From assembly GCA_963732005.1 (NCBI GenBank), contig CAVSXT010000004.1:1798001-1862000 (forward strand): DNA of 64,000 bases, in the 5' to 3' direction. A program made the position numbers and the translations under genes. The notes below the pieces were generated by a model. It had not been told where the DNA came from, did not search any database, and saw only the letters and a list, made by a program, of their open reading frames with translations. Source of the stretch: JASLEW01 sp963732005 (GTDB lineage Bacteria; Acidobacteriota; Thermoanaerobaculia; Multivoradales; UBA5704). Below are positions 27,311-36,400 of the stretch, in pieces (position 1 is the stretch's first letter; every line of letters starts with the position of its first letter).

Positions 27311-27329
27311 ATGCTAGCACATGCTAGCA
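27311..27329. promoter_or_regulatory. Twin palindromic operator of the toxin-antitoxin pair
   Basis: TGCTAGCA, itself a perfect palindrome, occurs at 27312-27319 and 27322-27329, i.e. a direct repeat of 10 bases. It lies 33 bases upstream of the antitoxin start, the usual place for a FitA/RHH binding site. Binding is inferred. Confidence 0.7.
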
Positions 27330-27540
27330 GAGAGCCACGCAGGCGGCCCGCCTTTCGGCCTGAGGTGTGGGGCCAGAGACCGCACCGACTGCCCCGAGCA
27401 ACTCCCCGAGAGCGGACAAGCGAGGAACGCCCCAGGGGCCGTCGGCGTCATGAGGGTGGAGTGATCAGCGACCGGCAGCGCTGTCGACCGCGGCGCGCGA
27501 CGCGTTCAGGCCGGGACCGAGGCACGCCGCCACGGCGCGC

Positions 27541-28134
27541 GCCGGGCGGATCGCGATCGTCGAAGACGACTACGACCACGAGTTTCACTACGACGGCCGT
27601 CCCGTGCTGCCGCTTGCCAGCGCCGACGATGCGGGCGTCGTGGTCTACATCGGCACGCTGTCGAAGATCCTCGCTCCCGGCCTCCGGATCGGCTACATCG
27701 TGGCGCCGCCGGCGGTGCTGCGCAGTGCCGGCGCGATCCGCTCGCTGTTCGACATCCAGGGCGACCTGGCGACCGAGGCGGCGGTGGCGGCGTTGATCGA
27801 GGACGGCGAGCTGCAGCGGCACGTCGCGCGCGTCCGGCGCGTCTACGCCGATCGCCGCGAGATCCTGGCGAACAACCTGCGGCGGGTGTTTGGCGACGGC
27901 GTCGAGTTCACCGTCGCCCCCGGCGGCATGGCGCTGTGGGTCCGCCTGCGCCTGTCGGTCGACGTCGAGGCGTGGGCGCGCCGCAGCCTCCGCCATGGCG
28001 TCTCCTGGTACACCGGCCGGCGTTACGCCTGCGATGGCCAGCCACAGCCCTTTGCGCGACTCGGCTTTGCCTGGCTGAACGAGCGCGAGCTGCCGGAGGC
28101 GGTCAGGCGGATGGCCGCGGCGCGCTCGCAGTGA
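27541..28134 (+). pseudogene. 3' remnant of a MocR/PdxR-type aminotransferase-like regulator
   Basis: The frame encodes only the C-terminal part of a fold-type I aminotransferase domain: IVEDDYDHEFHYDGRP, VVYIGTLSKILAPGLRIGY (PLP Lys in TLSK), then the small domain to the end. This block is typical of MocR/GntR-aminotransferase fusions. The GntR-type helix-turn-helix and the first half of the aminotransferase domain are missing; upstream of 27541 no matching frame was found. A GTG at 27604 could start a 176-residue protein, but it would lack half of the active site. The 3' end overlaps the convergent MscS gene by 32 bases. Confidence 0.75.
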
Positions 28135-29020
28135 GCCGGTCGCCGGCTCCCGGGACACCCGCCGGCGGCGTGTCCTCGGGCGGAGGAGCCTCGACCGGCT
28201 TGGCGCTGGGCAGCGGCATGCCTTCCTGATCGAAGGCTGCCTTGAGGCGCTCGATGGCCGCGCCGCGCGCCGCCTGGTAGTCGGCCAGGCTGGCGGCCTC
28301 GATCCAGCAGCCGATCACCAGGTCGATCGCGCTGTCGCCCGGCTCCTGGTAGAAGACCTCGAGCTCGCCGCGCCGAAAGGGCGCGCCGGCCAGCGCCTCG
28401 GAGGCCACCTGCCTGGCCTTGGCGAGATCGACCTCGTAGGCGACCTTGAGCTTGAGGTCCACCCGCCGCTTGCCGCTGGCGGTGAAGTTGGTGATCACGT
28501 CCTCGAAGACCTTCTTGTTCGGCAGCAACACCACCTGCCCCTGCGGCGAGCGGATCTCGGTCCAGAGCAGGCTCACGTGCTGGACGGTGCCGAGGATGCC
28601 GTTGGTTTCGATCAGGTTGCCGATCTGGAAGGGCCGCTCGACCGAGAGATAAACGCCGGCGATGAAGTTCGCGGCGATGCCCTGGAAGGCCAGGCTGAGG
28701 GCCAGACCGACGATTCCGGCTCCCGCCAGCAGCGAGGTCACGGCCCGATCCAGGCCGAGGATGCCCAGGCTGCTGAACAGCCCCGCGGCCATCACCGCGA
28801 CGTAGAAGCTCTGCGACGCCAGCTCGTTGACCTGGGGGTTGCGCGAGATCCGCCGCACCAGGCGCAGCATCAGCTCGCGAATGCCGCGGGCGGCGAGCCA
28901 GAACAGCACCATCACCAACACCGCGAGCAGCAGGTTGGGCAGCAGCAGGATCGTCTCGCGGACCCACGCCGCGAGCTTGCCCACGAGCAGGTTCCAGGTT
29001 TGATCGATATGGATGGACAT
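28103..29020 (-). CDS. mscS: Small-conductance mechanosensitive channel (MscS family)
   Basis: 305 residues. Three N-terminal helices, the pore helix with GAGIVGLALSLAFQGIAANF, and the beta domain VERPFQIGNLIET, LLPNKKVFEDVITNF. Opens under membrane tension to release osmolytes. ATG 29020 (MSIHIDQTW) fits homologous starts; the in-frame extension to 29215 is Arg/Pro-rich and not membrane-like. The C-terminal ~30 residues are a Pro/Ala tail. Confidence 0.92.
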   Translation of the reverse strand: MSIHIDQTWNLLVGKLAAWVRETILLLPNLLLAVLVMVLFWLAARGIRELMLRLVRRISRNPQVNELASQSFYVAVMAAGLFSSLGILGLDRAVTSLLAGAGIVGLALSLAFQGIAANFIAGVYLSVERPFQIGNLIETNGILGTVQHVSLLWTEIRSPQGQVVLLPNKKVFEDVITNFTASGKRRVDLKLKVAYEVDLAKARQVASEALAGAPFRRGELEVFYQEPGDSAIDLVIGCWIEAASLADYQAARGAAIERLKAAFDQEGMPLPSAKPVEAPPPEDTPPAGVPGAGDRLTASAPRPSA

Positions 29021-29211
29021 GCCTACGGCCCAAGCCTCAGAGCGAGAGCTCACTGCAAGAGCCGGGCCGCCGCGACGAGGCGAGCCGGCGAGAACACCCT
29101 CGCGGCGGGCTGGGGTCGAGGGAAAAAAGATCCGGCCCGGGCCGCCCCCCGACAAGGGGGAAGGCCGCGGGCCGGAAGGGTCGCTTGGCGCCGCCGGAAG
29201 GCGGCCGCCGG

Positions 29212-30519
29212 TCACTCAACGGCGTTGAAGAACCGCGCCAGGATGCCCACCGTGGTCTGGTTCTGGAAGCCCTCGTAAGGCGTCAGGTAATGGCCGGCGC
29301 CGTCCACCGCGATGGAAGTGCGCACGATACCGTTGATCTGGTTGTTGTTGATCCAAACCTGGTTGCCGAGCGCCGCGCCGCTACGGTCCACCTGCATGCC
29401 CGCCATGCCGACCGGGAACCAGGTGTTGTACTCCATCCACACCAGGACGAAGGTGCCGCCGGGACCCAGCACCGCGCTGGGCGCCTCCTCGGCCCAGTTC
29501 TTGCCGGCGCCGTCGCTGATCGTCAGCCGCTTGCCGAGCAGGCCACCCGCCGCGCCGACGATCTGGCCGTCGATGCGGGCGTGCCAGACATCGTTGAAGT
29601 AGCTCTGCCAGGCCACCAGGTAGCTGCCCTGGCCGTCGTTCGCGACCGTCGGCCGGCCCTGCGGCCCGACCGCGCCGGAGGTCAGCAGGAAGGGCGCGGC
29701 AAGCGCCTTGCCCGAGGCCCCGAAGATGCGGCCGTAGACGGAGGTGTCGAAGGTGTCGGTACCGATCTCGCTCGACCAGGCGATCAGGTAGCTGTTGTCG
29801 GAGTTCACCGCCACCGCCGGCGTGTTGCCGATGGCGCCGCTGACGGTATCGACCTGGGTCTGGCCGCCGATGGGCTTGCCGGAGTTGTTGAGCAGCCGGG
29901 TGAACACCCCGAGCTCGGAGGCCGGCGTCGCCGTCGAGCCGTAGCTGCTCATCCAGGTCGCCACCACCTCGCCGTCCGGCCGCGCCACCAGCTGCGGCCG
30001 GCTCTTGAGGCCGACGCCGCCCGAGCTGATGGTGATCGGCTGGGCCAGCGGCTGGCCGGCAGTGTTGAAGAGCTGGACGACGATCTCGCGGCTGGCGATC
30101 TGCAGGTTCTCGAAGTAGATCATCCATTCGAGGGTGCCCCGCTCCTCGGCCCAGGCCAGCAGGAAGTTGCCGGAGGGCAGGAAGGCGATGGCGGGATCGC
30201 GATGGAAGGTCACCGGCGCGATGCCGGGCAGGACGGACCAGGCGGCGTTGCCGACCAGCGCCAGCTCGTTGCCCTGCACGTTGCCGGCGTTGTTGTACAG
30301 GCGGCCGCGCAGCCCGAGGAGGTCGTTCTCCCAGACCACCATGGCGCGCCCGGAGGCGTCGAAGGCCGCCGTCGGGTTGTGCAGCTGGGAAAGGTTCTCG
30401 GTGTTGACCTGAATCTCGTTTCCGACGGGCGTGGGACTCGCGGCGAAGCCGGCCAGCGGCAGCGCCAGCAGACAGACGAGGACGGCAAAAGCGCAGATCC
30501 AACGCGACTTCCTGGTCAT
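29212..30519 (-). CDS. Secreted beta-rich repeat protein, unknown
   Basis: 435 residues with a signal peptide (ICAFAVLVCLLALPLAGFAA). The mature chain repeats a unit of about 60-70 residues with NxAGxxLG/LA and LVAWxS/xATWxS strands (MVVWEND, LLAWAEE, VATWMSS, LIAWSSE, LVAWQSY, LVWMEY), consistent with a six- or seven-bladed beta-propeller. No enzyme motif seen. AAGGAG stands before ATG 30519. A well-formed promoter with an overlapping inverted repeat lies upstream. Confidence 0.7.
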   Translation of the reverse strand: MTRKSRWICAFAVLVCLLALPLAGFAASPTPVGNEIQVNTENLSQLHNPTAAFDASGRAMVVWENDLLGLRGRLYNNAGNVQGNELALVGNAAWSVLPGIAPVTFHRDPAIAFLPSGNFLLAWAEERGTLEWMIYFENLQIASREIVVQLFNTAGQPLAQPITISSGGVGLKSRPQLVARPDGEVVATWMSSYGSTATPASELGVFTRLLNNSGKPIGGQTQVDTVSGAIGNTPAVAVNSDNSYLIAWSSEIGTDTFDTSVYGRIFGASGKALAAPFLLTSGAVGPQGRPTVANDGQGSYLVAWQSYFNDVWHARIDGQIVGAAGGLLGKRLTISDGAGKNWAEEAPSAVLGPGGTFVLVWMEYNTWFPVGMAGMQVDRSGAALGNQVWINNNQINGIVRTSIAVDGAGHYLTPYEGFQNQTTVGILARFFNAVE

Positions 30520-30562
30520 AGCCACTCCTTCTCTCGATGGAAAGATCGGACGTCTACACAAC

Positions 30563-30601
30563 TTATGCTCCTAGTCTATGGGAGGAGAGCATAACTGTCA
30601 A
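30563..30601 (-). promoter_or_regulatory. Sigma70-like promoter with overlapping operator
   Basis: On the minus strand: -35 TTGACA (30596-30601, perfect), 17-base spacer, -10 TAGACT (30573-30578). An inverted repeat TTATGCTC / GAGCATAA (30563-30570 and 30587-30594) lies across the start region and the spacer, so a bound regulator would block polymerase. It should drive the secreted repeat protein 44 bases downstream. Confidence 0.65.
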
Positions 30602-30701
30602 CGGTCAAGTTTCCGGCCCTCGCCGGTGGCTCGAGGAGCCAGCGGCGGCACCGGTCCCGCGACGCACCCACGGCGAATCGACGGCGAATTGACAGCCCGG
30701 A

Positions 30702-32786
30702 ATGCAGCAGGTACCCTCGCGCCGTCACCTGCCGTGCGACTTCACGAGGCCCCCGCAGCGGTTGCCACTCCACGAGGTTCCCCGCGTGATCCCCACACCC
30801 GAGCAGCTCGAGGAGATCTCCCAACTGGGCGAAGGCACCCTGGGGATCCTGGGGACCCCGGGGACGCTGCCTTTCGCCGCCCTGCTGCTGTCGCTCTCCA
30901 GCCGCCAGCGGACGCTGGTGGTCGAGGTGCGGCGCAAGCAGATGGCGAAGCGGATCGTGCTCGAGCACGGGGTGCCGATCGACTGCCGCTCGAACCTGGT
31001 GCACGAGACCCTCGGCCGCTACATGGTGGCCCAGGGCAAGCTGGCGCCCGAGAGCCTGCACGGCTACCTCGGCGAATCCGCCTCGCTCGGCCTGCCGCTG
31101 GGCGAAGTGCTGCTCGACCACGACGTGGTGACGGCCGAGGAGCTCTACCGCCTGCTGCAGGAGAACCTCGCCAAGAAGCTGCTGGACGTCTTCACCTGGC
31201 GTGACGGCGAGTTCCGCACCCTGCCGGAGGTGCCGCACCCGCAGTCGCCGCTGAAGATCCGGGTGGCGCAGCTCATCGTCACCGGCATCGCCAAGTTCGC
31301 CCCCCAGGAGGAGGTCGATGCCGGCGTCGTGCCGCTGGTCGGCAAGAAGCTCTGCCTCCATCCCCGGCCGCCCTTCGCGCTCGACGAGATCCGCCTCAAC
31401 CAGCGCCAGAGCCAGGTCGTGGTGGCGCTGCGCTCGGGCTGGCGCATCGACGAGCTGGCGCTCGGCACCGGGTTGCCGTTCGAAGAGATCACCCGCCTGC
31501 TCTACGCGCTCGCCATCCTCGGCGTGGTGATCACCGCCGAGCATCCGGCGGCCAGGACCGTGCTGCGCGCCATCAAGACCACGGCGATGGCGCCGGTCAC
31601 AGTGCCGGACCCGGCCGCCGCCTTGGCGCCGTCCTCGGCGCCGGCGGCGACGCCGACATCGACACCGACGCCGACATCGAACGCCACGCCGGCATCTCCA
31701 GAGACCGCCACGCCGGCCGCTGCACAGCCGGCCGCTGCACAGCCGCCCGCCGGCGCTCCGGTTGCCGCCTTGCCGGAGCCCTCACCCGGAGAGGCTCCGC
31801 CGCCGCCACCCTTGCCCCCGGACGCCTCCGGGCCGGCGGCACCGGCGCCGCCAGCGCCCCTCGCCGGTCCGGGAACGGCGGCGGGAGACGGCCCGGCCGT
31901 CGCTGCCGCCCCGGCTCCGCCAACCGGCCCCAGAAGCGTGCGGTCGGACACCACCGCCACCAGGCCGATGCCCAATCTGCAGTTGCCGGATTCGGCGCCC
32001 GTCCCGCAGCCGGCGCCAGTGCCGCCGCCCGCGCCGGCCGCGGCGCCCGAAGCCCCTCCCGCCGAGCCCACCATCTTGCCGCCCGAGCGCCGCCGCAATG
32101 AGATCATGCAGGCTTACCTCTCCTACCGGCGGCTCGACGCCTTCGACCTCCTGGGCGCCGACGAGGACGCCTCGCCGGCTGCCGTCGAGGTCCGTTACCT
32201 CGAGTTCGCCAGGCGCTTCGCCCCCTGGACGTTGGGCGGCCCGGAATTTGGCGGCATGGAGGAGAAGGCGCGCGACCTCTTCCTGGCCGGCGCCCGCTCC
32301 TACGCCGAGCTGCTCGATCTCGAGCAGCGCAACGCCCTGCTGTTCCGCCGCAAGGCCCGGCGCGAGGAGCGCGACCGCCGGCCCCCCGCCGACCTGCTGG
32401 CGATCAAGACCGACCTGCTCGACCCCGAGGTCCAATACCGCAAGGGGCGGGCGCTGCTCGACGCCGGCAGGTTCCAGGAGGCCGCGCTGCTGCTCGAGTT
32501 CGCCTCCGACTGCGATCCCCAGAACGGCCTCTACAGCGCCGAGCTCGCCTATTGCCGCTTCTGCCTGGCGCCCGGCCAGGGCGCGCGGGCGCTCAAGGAG
32601 CTGCAGGAGACGTTGCGCCGCGATCCGGACTGCGGCCTGGCGGTCTACTACACCGGCGAGATCCACCGCCAGATGGGCAACCGCGACGACGCCGAGGGCA
32701 TGCTGCGGCGGGCGATCAAGATGATGAGCCCGGACCGGCGCCCGATCGAAGCGCTCAAGCTGCTGGCGGCCGAGAAGCGGCATTAG
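30702..32786 (+). CDS. DUF4388/PATAN-like protein with J-like and TPR regions
   Basis: 694 residues, cytosolic. Residues ~40-300 form a DUF4388-like (PATAN) region (LPFAALLLSLSSRQRTLVVEV, ALLDHDVVTAEELYRLLQ-type repeats, VFTWRDGEFR). Residues ~305-460 are a Pro/Ala/Thr linker. A short J-domain-like segment (RLDAFDLLGADEDASPAAVEVRYLEFARRF, in part LDAFDLLGA) follows, then TPR-type helices to the end. Such proteins act as scaffolds in bacterial signalling, by family analogy. ATG 30702 used; GTG 30786 (VIPTPEQLEE) is a credible later start. Confidence 0.7.
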   Translation: MQQVPSRRHLPCDFTRPPQRLPLHEVPRVIPTPEQLEEISQLGEGTLGILGTPGTLPFAALLLSLSSRQRTLVVEVRRKQMAKRIVLEHGVPIDCRSNLVHETLGRYMVAQGKLAPESLHGYLGESASLGLPLGEVLLDHDVVTAEELYRLLQENLAKKLLDVFTWRDGEFRTLPEVPHPQSPLKIRVAQLIVTGIAKFAPQEEVDAGVVPLVGKKLCLHPRPPFALDEIRLNQRQSQVVVALRSGWRIDELALGTGLPFEEITRLLYALAILGVVITAEHPAARTVLRAIKTTAMAPVTVPDPAAALAPSSAPAATPTSTPTPTSNATPASPETATPAAAQPAAAQPPAGAPVAALPEPSPGEAPPPPPLPPDASGPAAPAPPAPLAGPGTAAGDGPAVAAAPAPPTGPRSVRSDTTATRPMPNLQLPDSAPVPQPAPVPPPAPAAAPEAPPAEPTILPPERRRNEIMQAYLSYRRLDAFDLLGADEDASPAAVEVRYLEFARRFAPWTLGGPEFGGMEEKARDLFLAGARSYAELLDLEQRNALLFRRKARREERDRRPPADLLAIKTDLLDPEVQYRKGRALLDAGRFQEAALLLEFASDCDPQNGLYSAELAYCRFCLAPGQGARALKELQETLRRDPDCGLAVYYTGEIHRQMGNRDDAEGMLRRAIKMMSPDRRPIEALKLLAAEKRH

Positions 32787-32863
32787 CGGCCCTGTCACGA
32801 ATGCTACAGTCGCGGGCACTGGTAACCTGGGGACCGAATCGGCCCCGGACAAGGAGGGCGGTG

Positions 32864-33331
32864 GTGAAACTCGGAGACGTGCTGAAGAAGGAACGCGAGC
32901 GCAGGAAGCTCTCGGTCGAGGAGACCGCGACGCAGCTGGGCATCGGCGAGGACCGCTATCGCGAGCTCGAGGCCGGCGGCTCGCCGGCCGAGCAGTGGGG
33001 GCCGCTGCTGGCGCGGGTCGCGATCCAGCTCGAGACTCCCACCTCGCGCCTGCTCGCCGATAGCGGCAAGTCCGCCGACACCCAGCAGGGACAGGCCGGG
33101 CAGCTGATCCGCAAGCACCGCGAGAAGCGCAGCAAGACCGTCGATCAGATGGCCGAGGAGCTCGAGATCCCGAAGCAGGAGTACGAGACCATCGAAGCGG
33201 GGCAATCCGGCATCGAAGAGTACGGTCCCCTGCTGCTGCATTTTGCCGAGATCATCGAGCAGCCGGTGTTCAATCTCTTCTATCCCTGCGGCCTGCCGCT
33301 CGACAAGCTCGAGGTCAACGACTATCCCTGA
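32864..33331 (+). CDS. Tandem-duplicated XRE-type helix-turn-helix protein
   Basis: 155 residues made of two copies of an HTH_3-like domain: LKKERERRKLSVEETATQLGI (from residue ~6) and IRKHREKRSKTVDQMAEELEI (from ~82), each followed by RELEAG/ETIEAG and a PLLARVA/PLLLHFA helix. One chain thus mimics a dimer. Target unknown; the gene lies 77 bases after the DUF4388 protein. GTG 32864 has AAGGAGG at six bases spacing; GTG 32861 is too close. Confidence 0.75.
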   Translation: MKLGDVLKKERERRKLSVEETATQLGIGEDRYRELEAGGSPAEQWGPLLARVAIQLETPTSRLLADSGKSADTQQGQAGQLIRKHREKRSKTVDQMAEELEIPKQEYETIEAGQSGIEEYGPLLLHFAEIIEQPVFNLFYPCGLPLDKLEVNDYP

Positions 33332-33468
33332 CCCCGCCGGCACCGCCGGCGCGCCTGCAGGCACCGCTGGCTCCAGGCGGCGGCATTGATCTAGACTCTC
33401 TCGCCTCACGGCGTCAGGCGAGCACCGGCCTCACGGGCTCGCGCCCACCCCTGGCGGGAGAGTCGAAC

Positions 33469-36400
33469 ATGCGTTCACAGTTGCGTCTCCTTTGCCCTGC
33501 CCTGCCGGCGCTGCTCCTGCTCGGTGCGCCGCCGGCCACGGCTGGCGGCGCCAACGCCGCCAACGGCCTCCGCGGCGCCAACGCCGGCCAGCGGACCCAT
33601 GCCGCTGCCGCATCTTCCGGCTTCGATCCGGAGCGCTGGCAGGCACTGCACTGGCGCGAGGTCGGCCCCTATCGCGGCGGCCGCTCGGCGGCGGTGGCCG
33701 GCGTGCCGGGCGACCGCAGCACCTACTACTTTGGCGGCACCGGCGGCGGCGTCTGGAAGTCGACCGATGCGGGCCGCAGCTGGCACAGCGTCTCGGACGG
33801 CTTCTTCGGCGGCTCGATCGGCGCCGTCGCGGTCGCCGCCTGGGACCCCAACGTGATCTATGCCGGCACCGGCGAGGAAACCGTCCGCGGCAACGTCTCC
33901 GAGGGTGACGGCATGTGGAAGTCCACCGACGCCGGCAAGACCTGGAAGCGCGCCGGCCTCCGCGACTCCCGCCACATCGCCCGCATCCGCATCCATCCGC
34001 GCAACCCCGACCTGGTCTATGCCGCGGTGCTCGGACATCTCTTCGGGCCGAACGGCGAGCGCGGCGTCTTCCGCTCGACCGACGGCGGCGCCTCCTGGAC
34101 GCGAGTGCTGCACCTCGACGACCAGACCGGGGCGGTGGACCTGGCGATGGACCCGAGCAATCCGCGGGTGCTCTACGCCAGCCTGTGGCGGGTGCGCCGC
34201 ACGCCCTACAGCCTGGAGAGCGGCGGCCCCGGGTCGGGGCTCTGGAAGTCGACCGACGGCGGCGACAGCTGGACCGACCTGTCACACAATCCCGGGCTGC
34301 CCAAGGGAACGCTGGGGATCATCGGCGTCACCGTGTCGCCGACCGCCGCCGACAACGTCTACGCCATCGTCGAGGCCGAGGGCGGCGGCGTCTTCCGCTC
34401 GCGCGACGGCGGCAAGACCTGGAAGCGCACCAGCACCGACCACGAGCTGACCCAGCGGGCCTGGTACTACGACCGCATCTTCGCCGACCCGGCGGACGCC
34501 GAGTCGGTCTACGTGGTCAACGTCTTCTTCCTGCACTCGAAGGACGGCGGCAAGACCTTCTCGGCGATCCGCGTGCCGCACGGCGACAACCACGATCTGT
34601 GGATCGACGCCGCCGATCCGCGCCGGATGATCGAATCCAACGACGGCGGCGCCAACGTCAGCGAGGACGGCGGCCGCACCTGGACACCGCAGGACGGCCA
34701 GCCGACCGCCCAGATCTACCGCGTCTCGACCGATAACCACTTCCCCTACCGCATCCTGGGCGCCCAGCAGGACAACTCGGCGCTGCGCATCTCCAGCCGC
34801 GGCGAGGGCAACGGCATCGGCAGCCACGATTGGCAGGAGACGGCAGGCGGCGAGAGCGGCTACATCCTGGCCGACCCGCGCCATCCCGAGGTGGTCTATG
34901 GCGGTTCCTACGGCGGCTTCATCGAGCGTCTGAACCACGCCACCGCCGAGGTCCGCGACATCAATCCCTGGCCCGACAACCCGATGGGCGCCGGCGCCGC
35001 CGACCTCGAGTACCGCTTCCAGTGGAACTTCCCGATTGCTGTCTCGCCGCACGACCCGCGGGTGCTCTACACCGGCGCCAACGTGCTCTTCAAGACCGCC
35101 GACGAGGGCCAGAGCTGGAGCGTCATCTCGCCTGACCTTACCCGCAACGACAGGTCGAAGCAGGGCCCTTCCGGCGGACCGATCACCAAGGACAACACCA
35201 GCGTCGAGTACTACGACACCATCTTCACCGTCGCCGAATCGCCGGTGACGGCGGGGGTGCTGTGGGTCGGCTCCGACGACGGACTGGTGCACCTCTCGCG
35301 CGACGGCGGCGGTCACTGGCAGGACGTGACGCCGCCCGGACTGCCGGCCTGGGCGCAGATCAACAGCATCGAGGCCAGCCCGTTCGACGCCGGCGCCGCC
35401 TACTTCGCCGCGACGCTGTACAAGACCGACGACGACCGGCCCTACCTCTACAAGACCCACGACTACGGCAGCCACTGGACGCGCATCGACGACGGCATCG
35501 ACCGCGCCCATTTCACCCGCGTGGTGCGTGCCGATCCGGTCCGCCGCGGCCTGCTCTATGCCGGCACTCAGGGCGGCGCCTACGTCTCGTTCGACGACGG
35601 CTGCTGCTGGCAGCCGCTGCAGCTCAACCTGCCGCTGGTGCCGGTCACCGACCTGACGATAAAGGACGGCGACCTGGTGGCGGCCACCGAGGGGCGCGGA
35701 TTCTGGGTGCTCGACGACCTCGAGCCGCTGCGCGAGCTGGCGGCCGATCGCAAGCTGACCGGCGCAGCCGTTCATCTGTTCACCCCCAGCCCCGCCTACC
35801 GCCTGGCCGCCGCCGGCGGGGGCGACGAGCAGGTTCATCCCGGCCAGGGCCAGAACCCGCCGACCGGCGCGGTGATCGACTACTACCTGCGCGAGGCGCC
35901 GGCGGCCGGGCAGCCGCCGCTGACGATCGAGATCCTGGACCGCGACGGCAAGCTGATCCACCGCTATACCGCCGCCAAGCCGGACGCCGGCGCCAAGCCT
36001 GAAGCCGGCGGCGACAAGCGCCCGAACGGCGCTGCCGGCGCCGCTCCCGCCAGCCCCACGCCCGCCGGCGCCCCGGGGCAGGCCGCCCACACGCCGCCCG
36101 GGACGCTGGTGGCGCCACCGCCGCCGGCCGCCGCTGCCGCCGCTGCAGGTGCCGCCGGGACCGGCGGTCATGCAGCAGGCACTGCCACCGGGGCCGCCGC
36201 CCCCGCAGCCGCAGCCGAAGGCGAGGGCGAGGGGGAGAGGGAAGGCGAGCCCGAGGCTGGCGCCGAGGCCGACAAGGCCGCCGTGAGCCCGGACCTGGAA
36301 GCCGCCAAGGAGCCGCACCCGCCTGCCGCGCAAGGCTTCAACCGCTTCGTCTGGGACCTGACCTACGCGCGCGCCAAGGGCTTTCCGGGCATGGTGCTGT

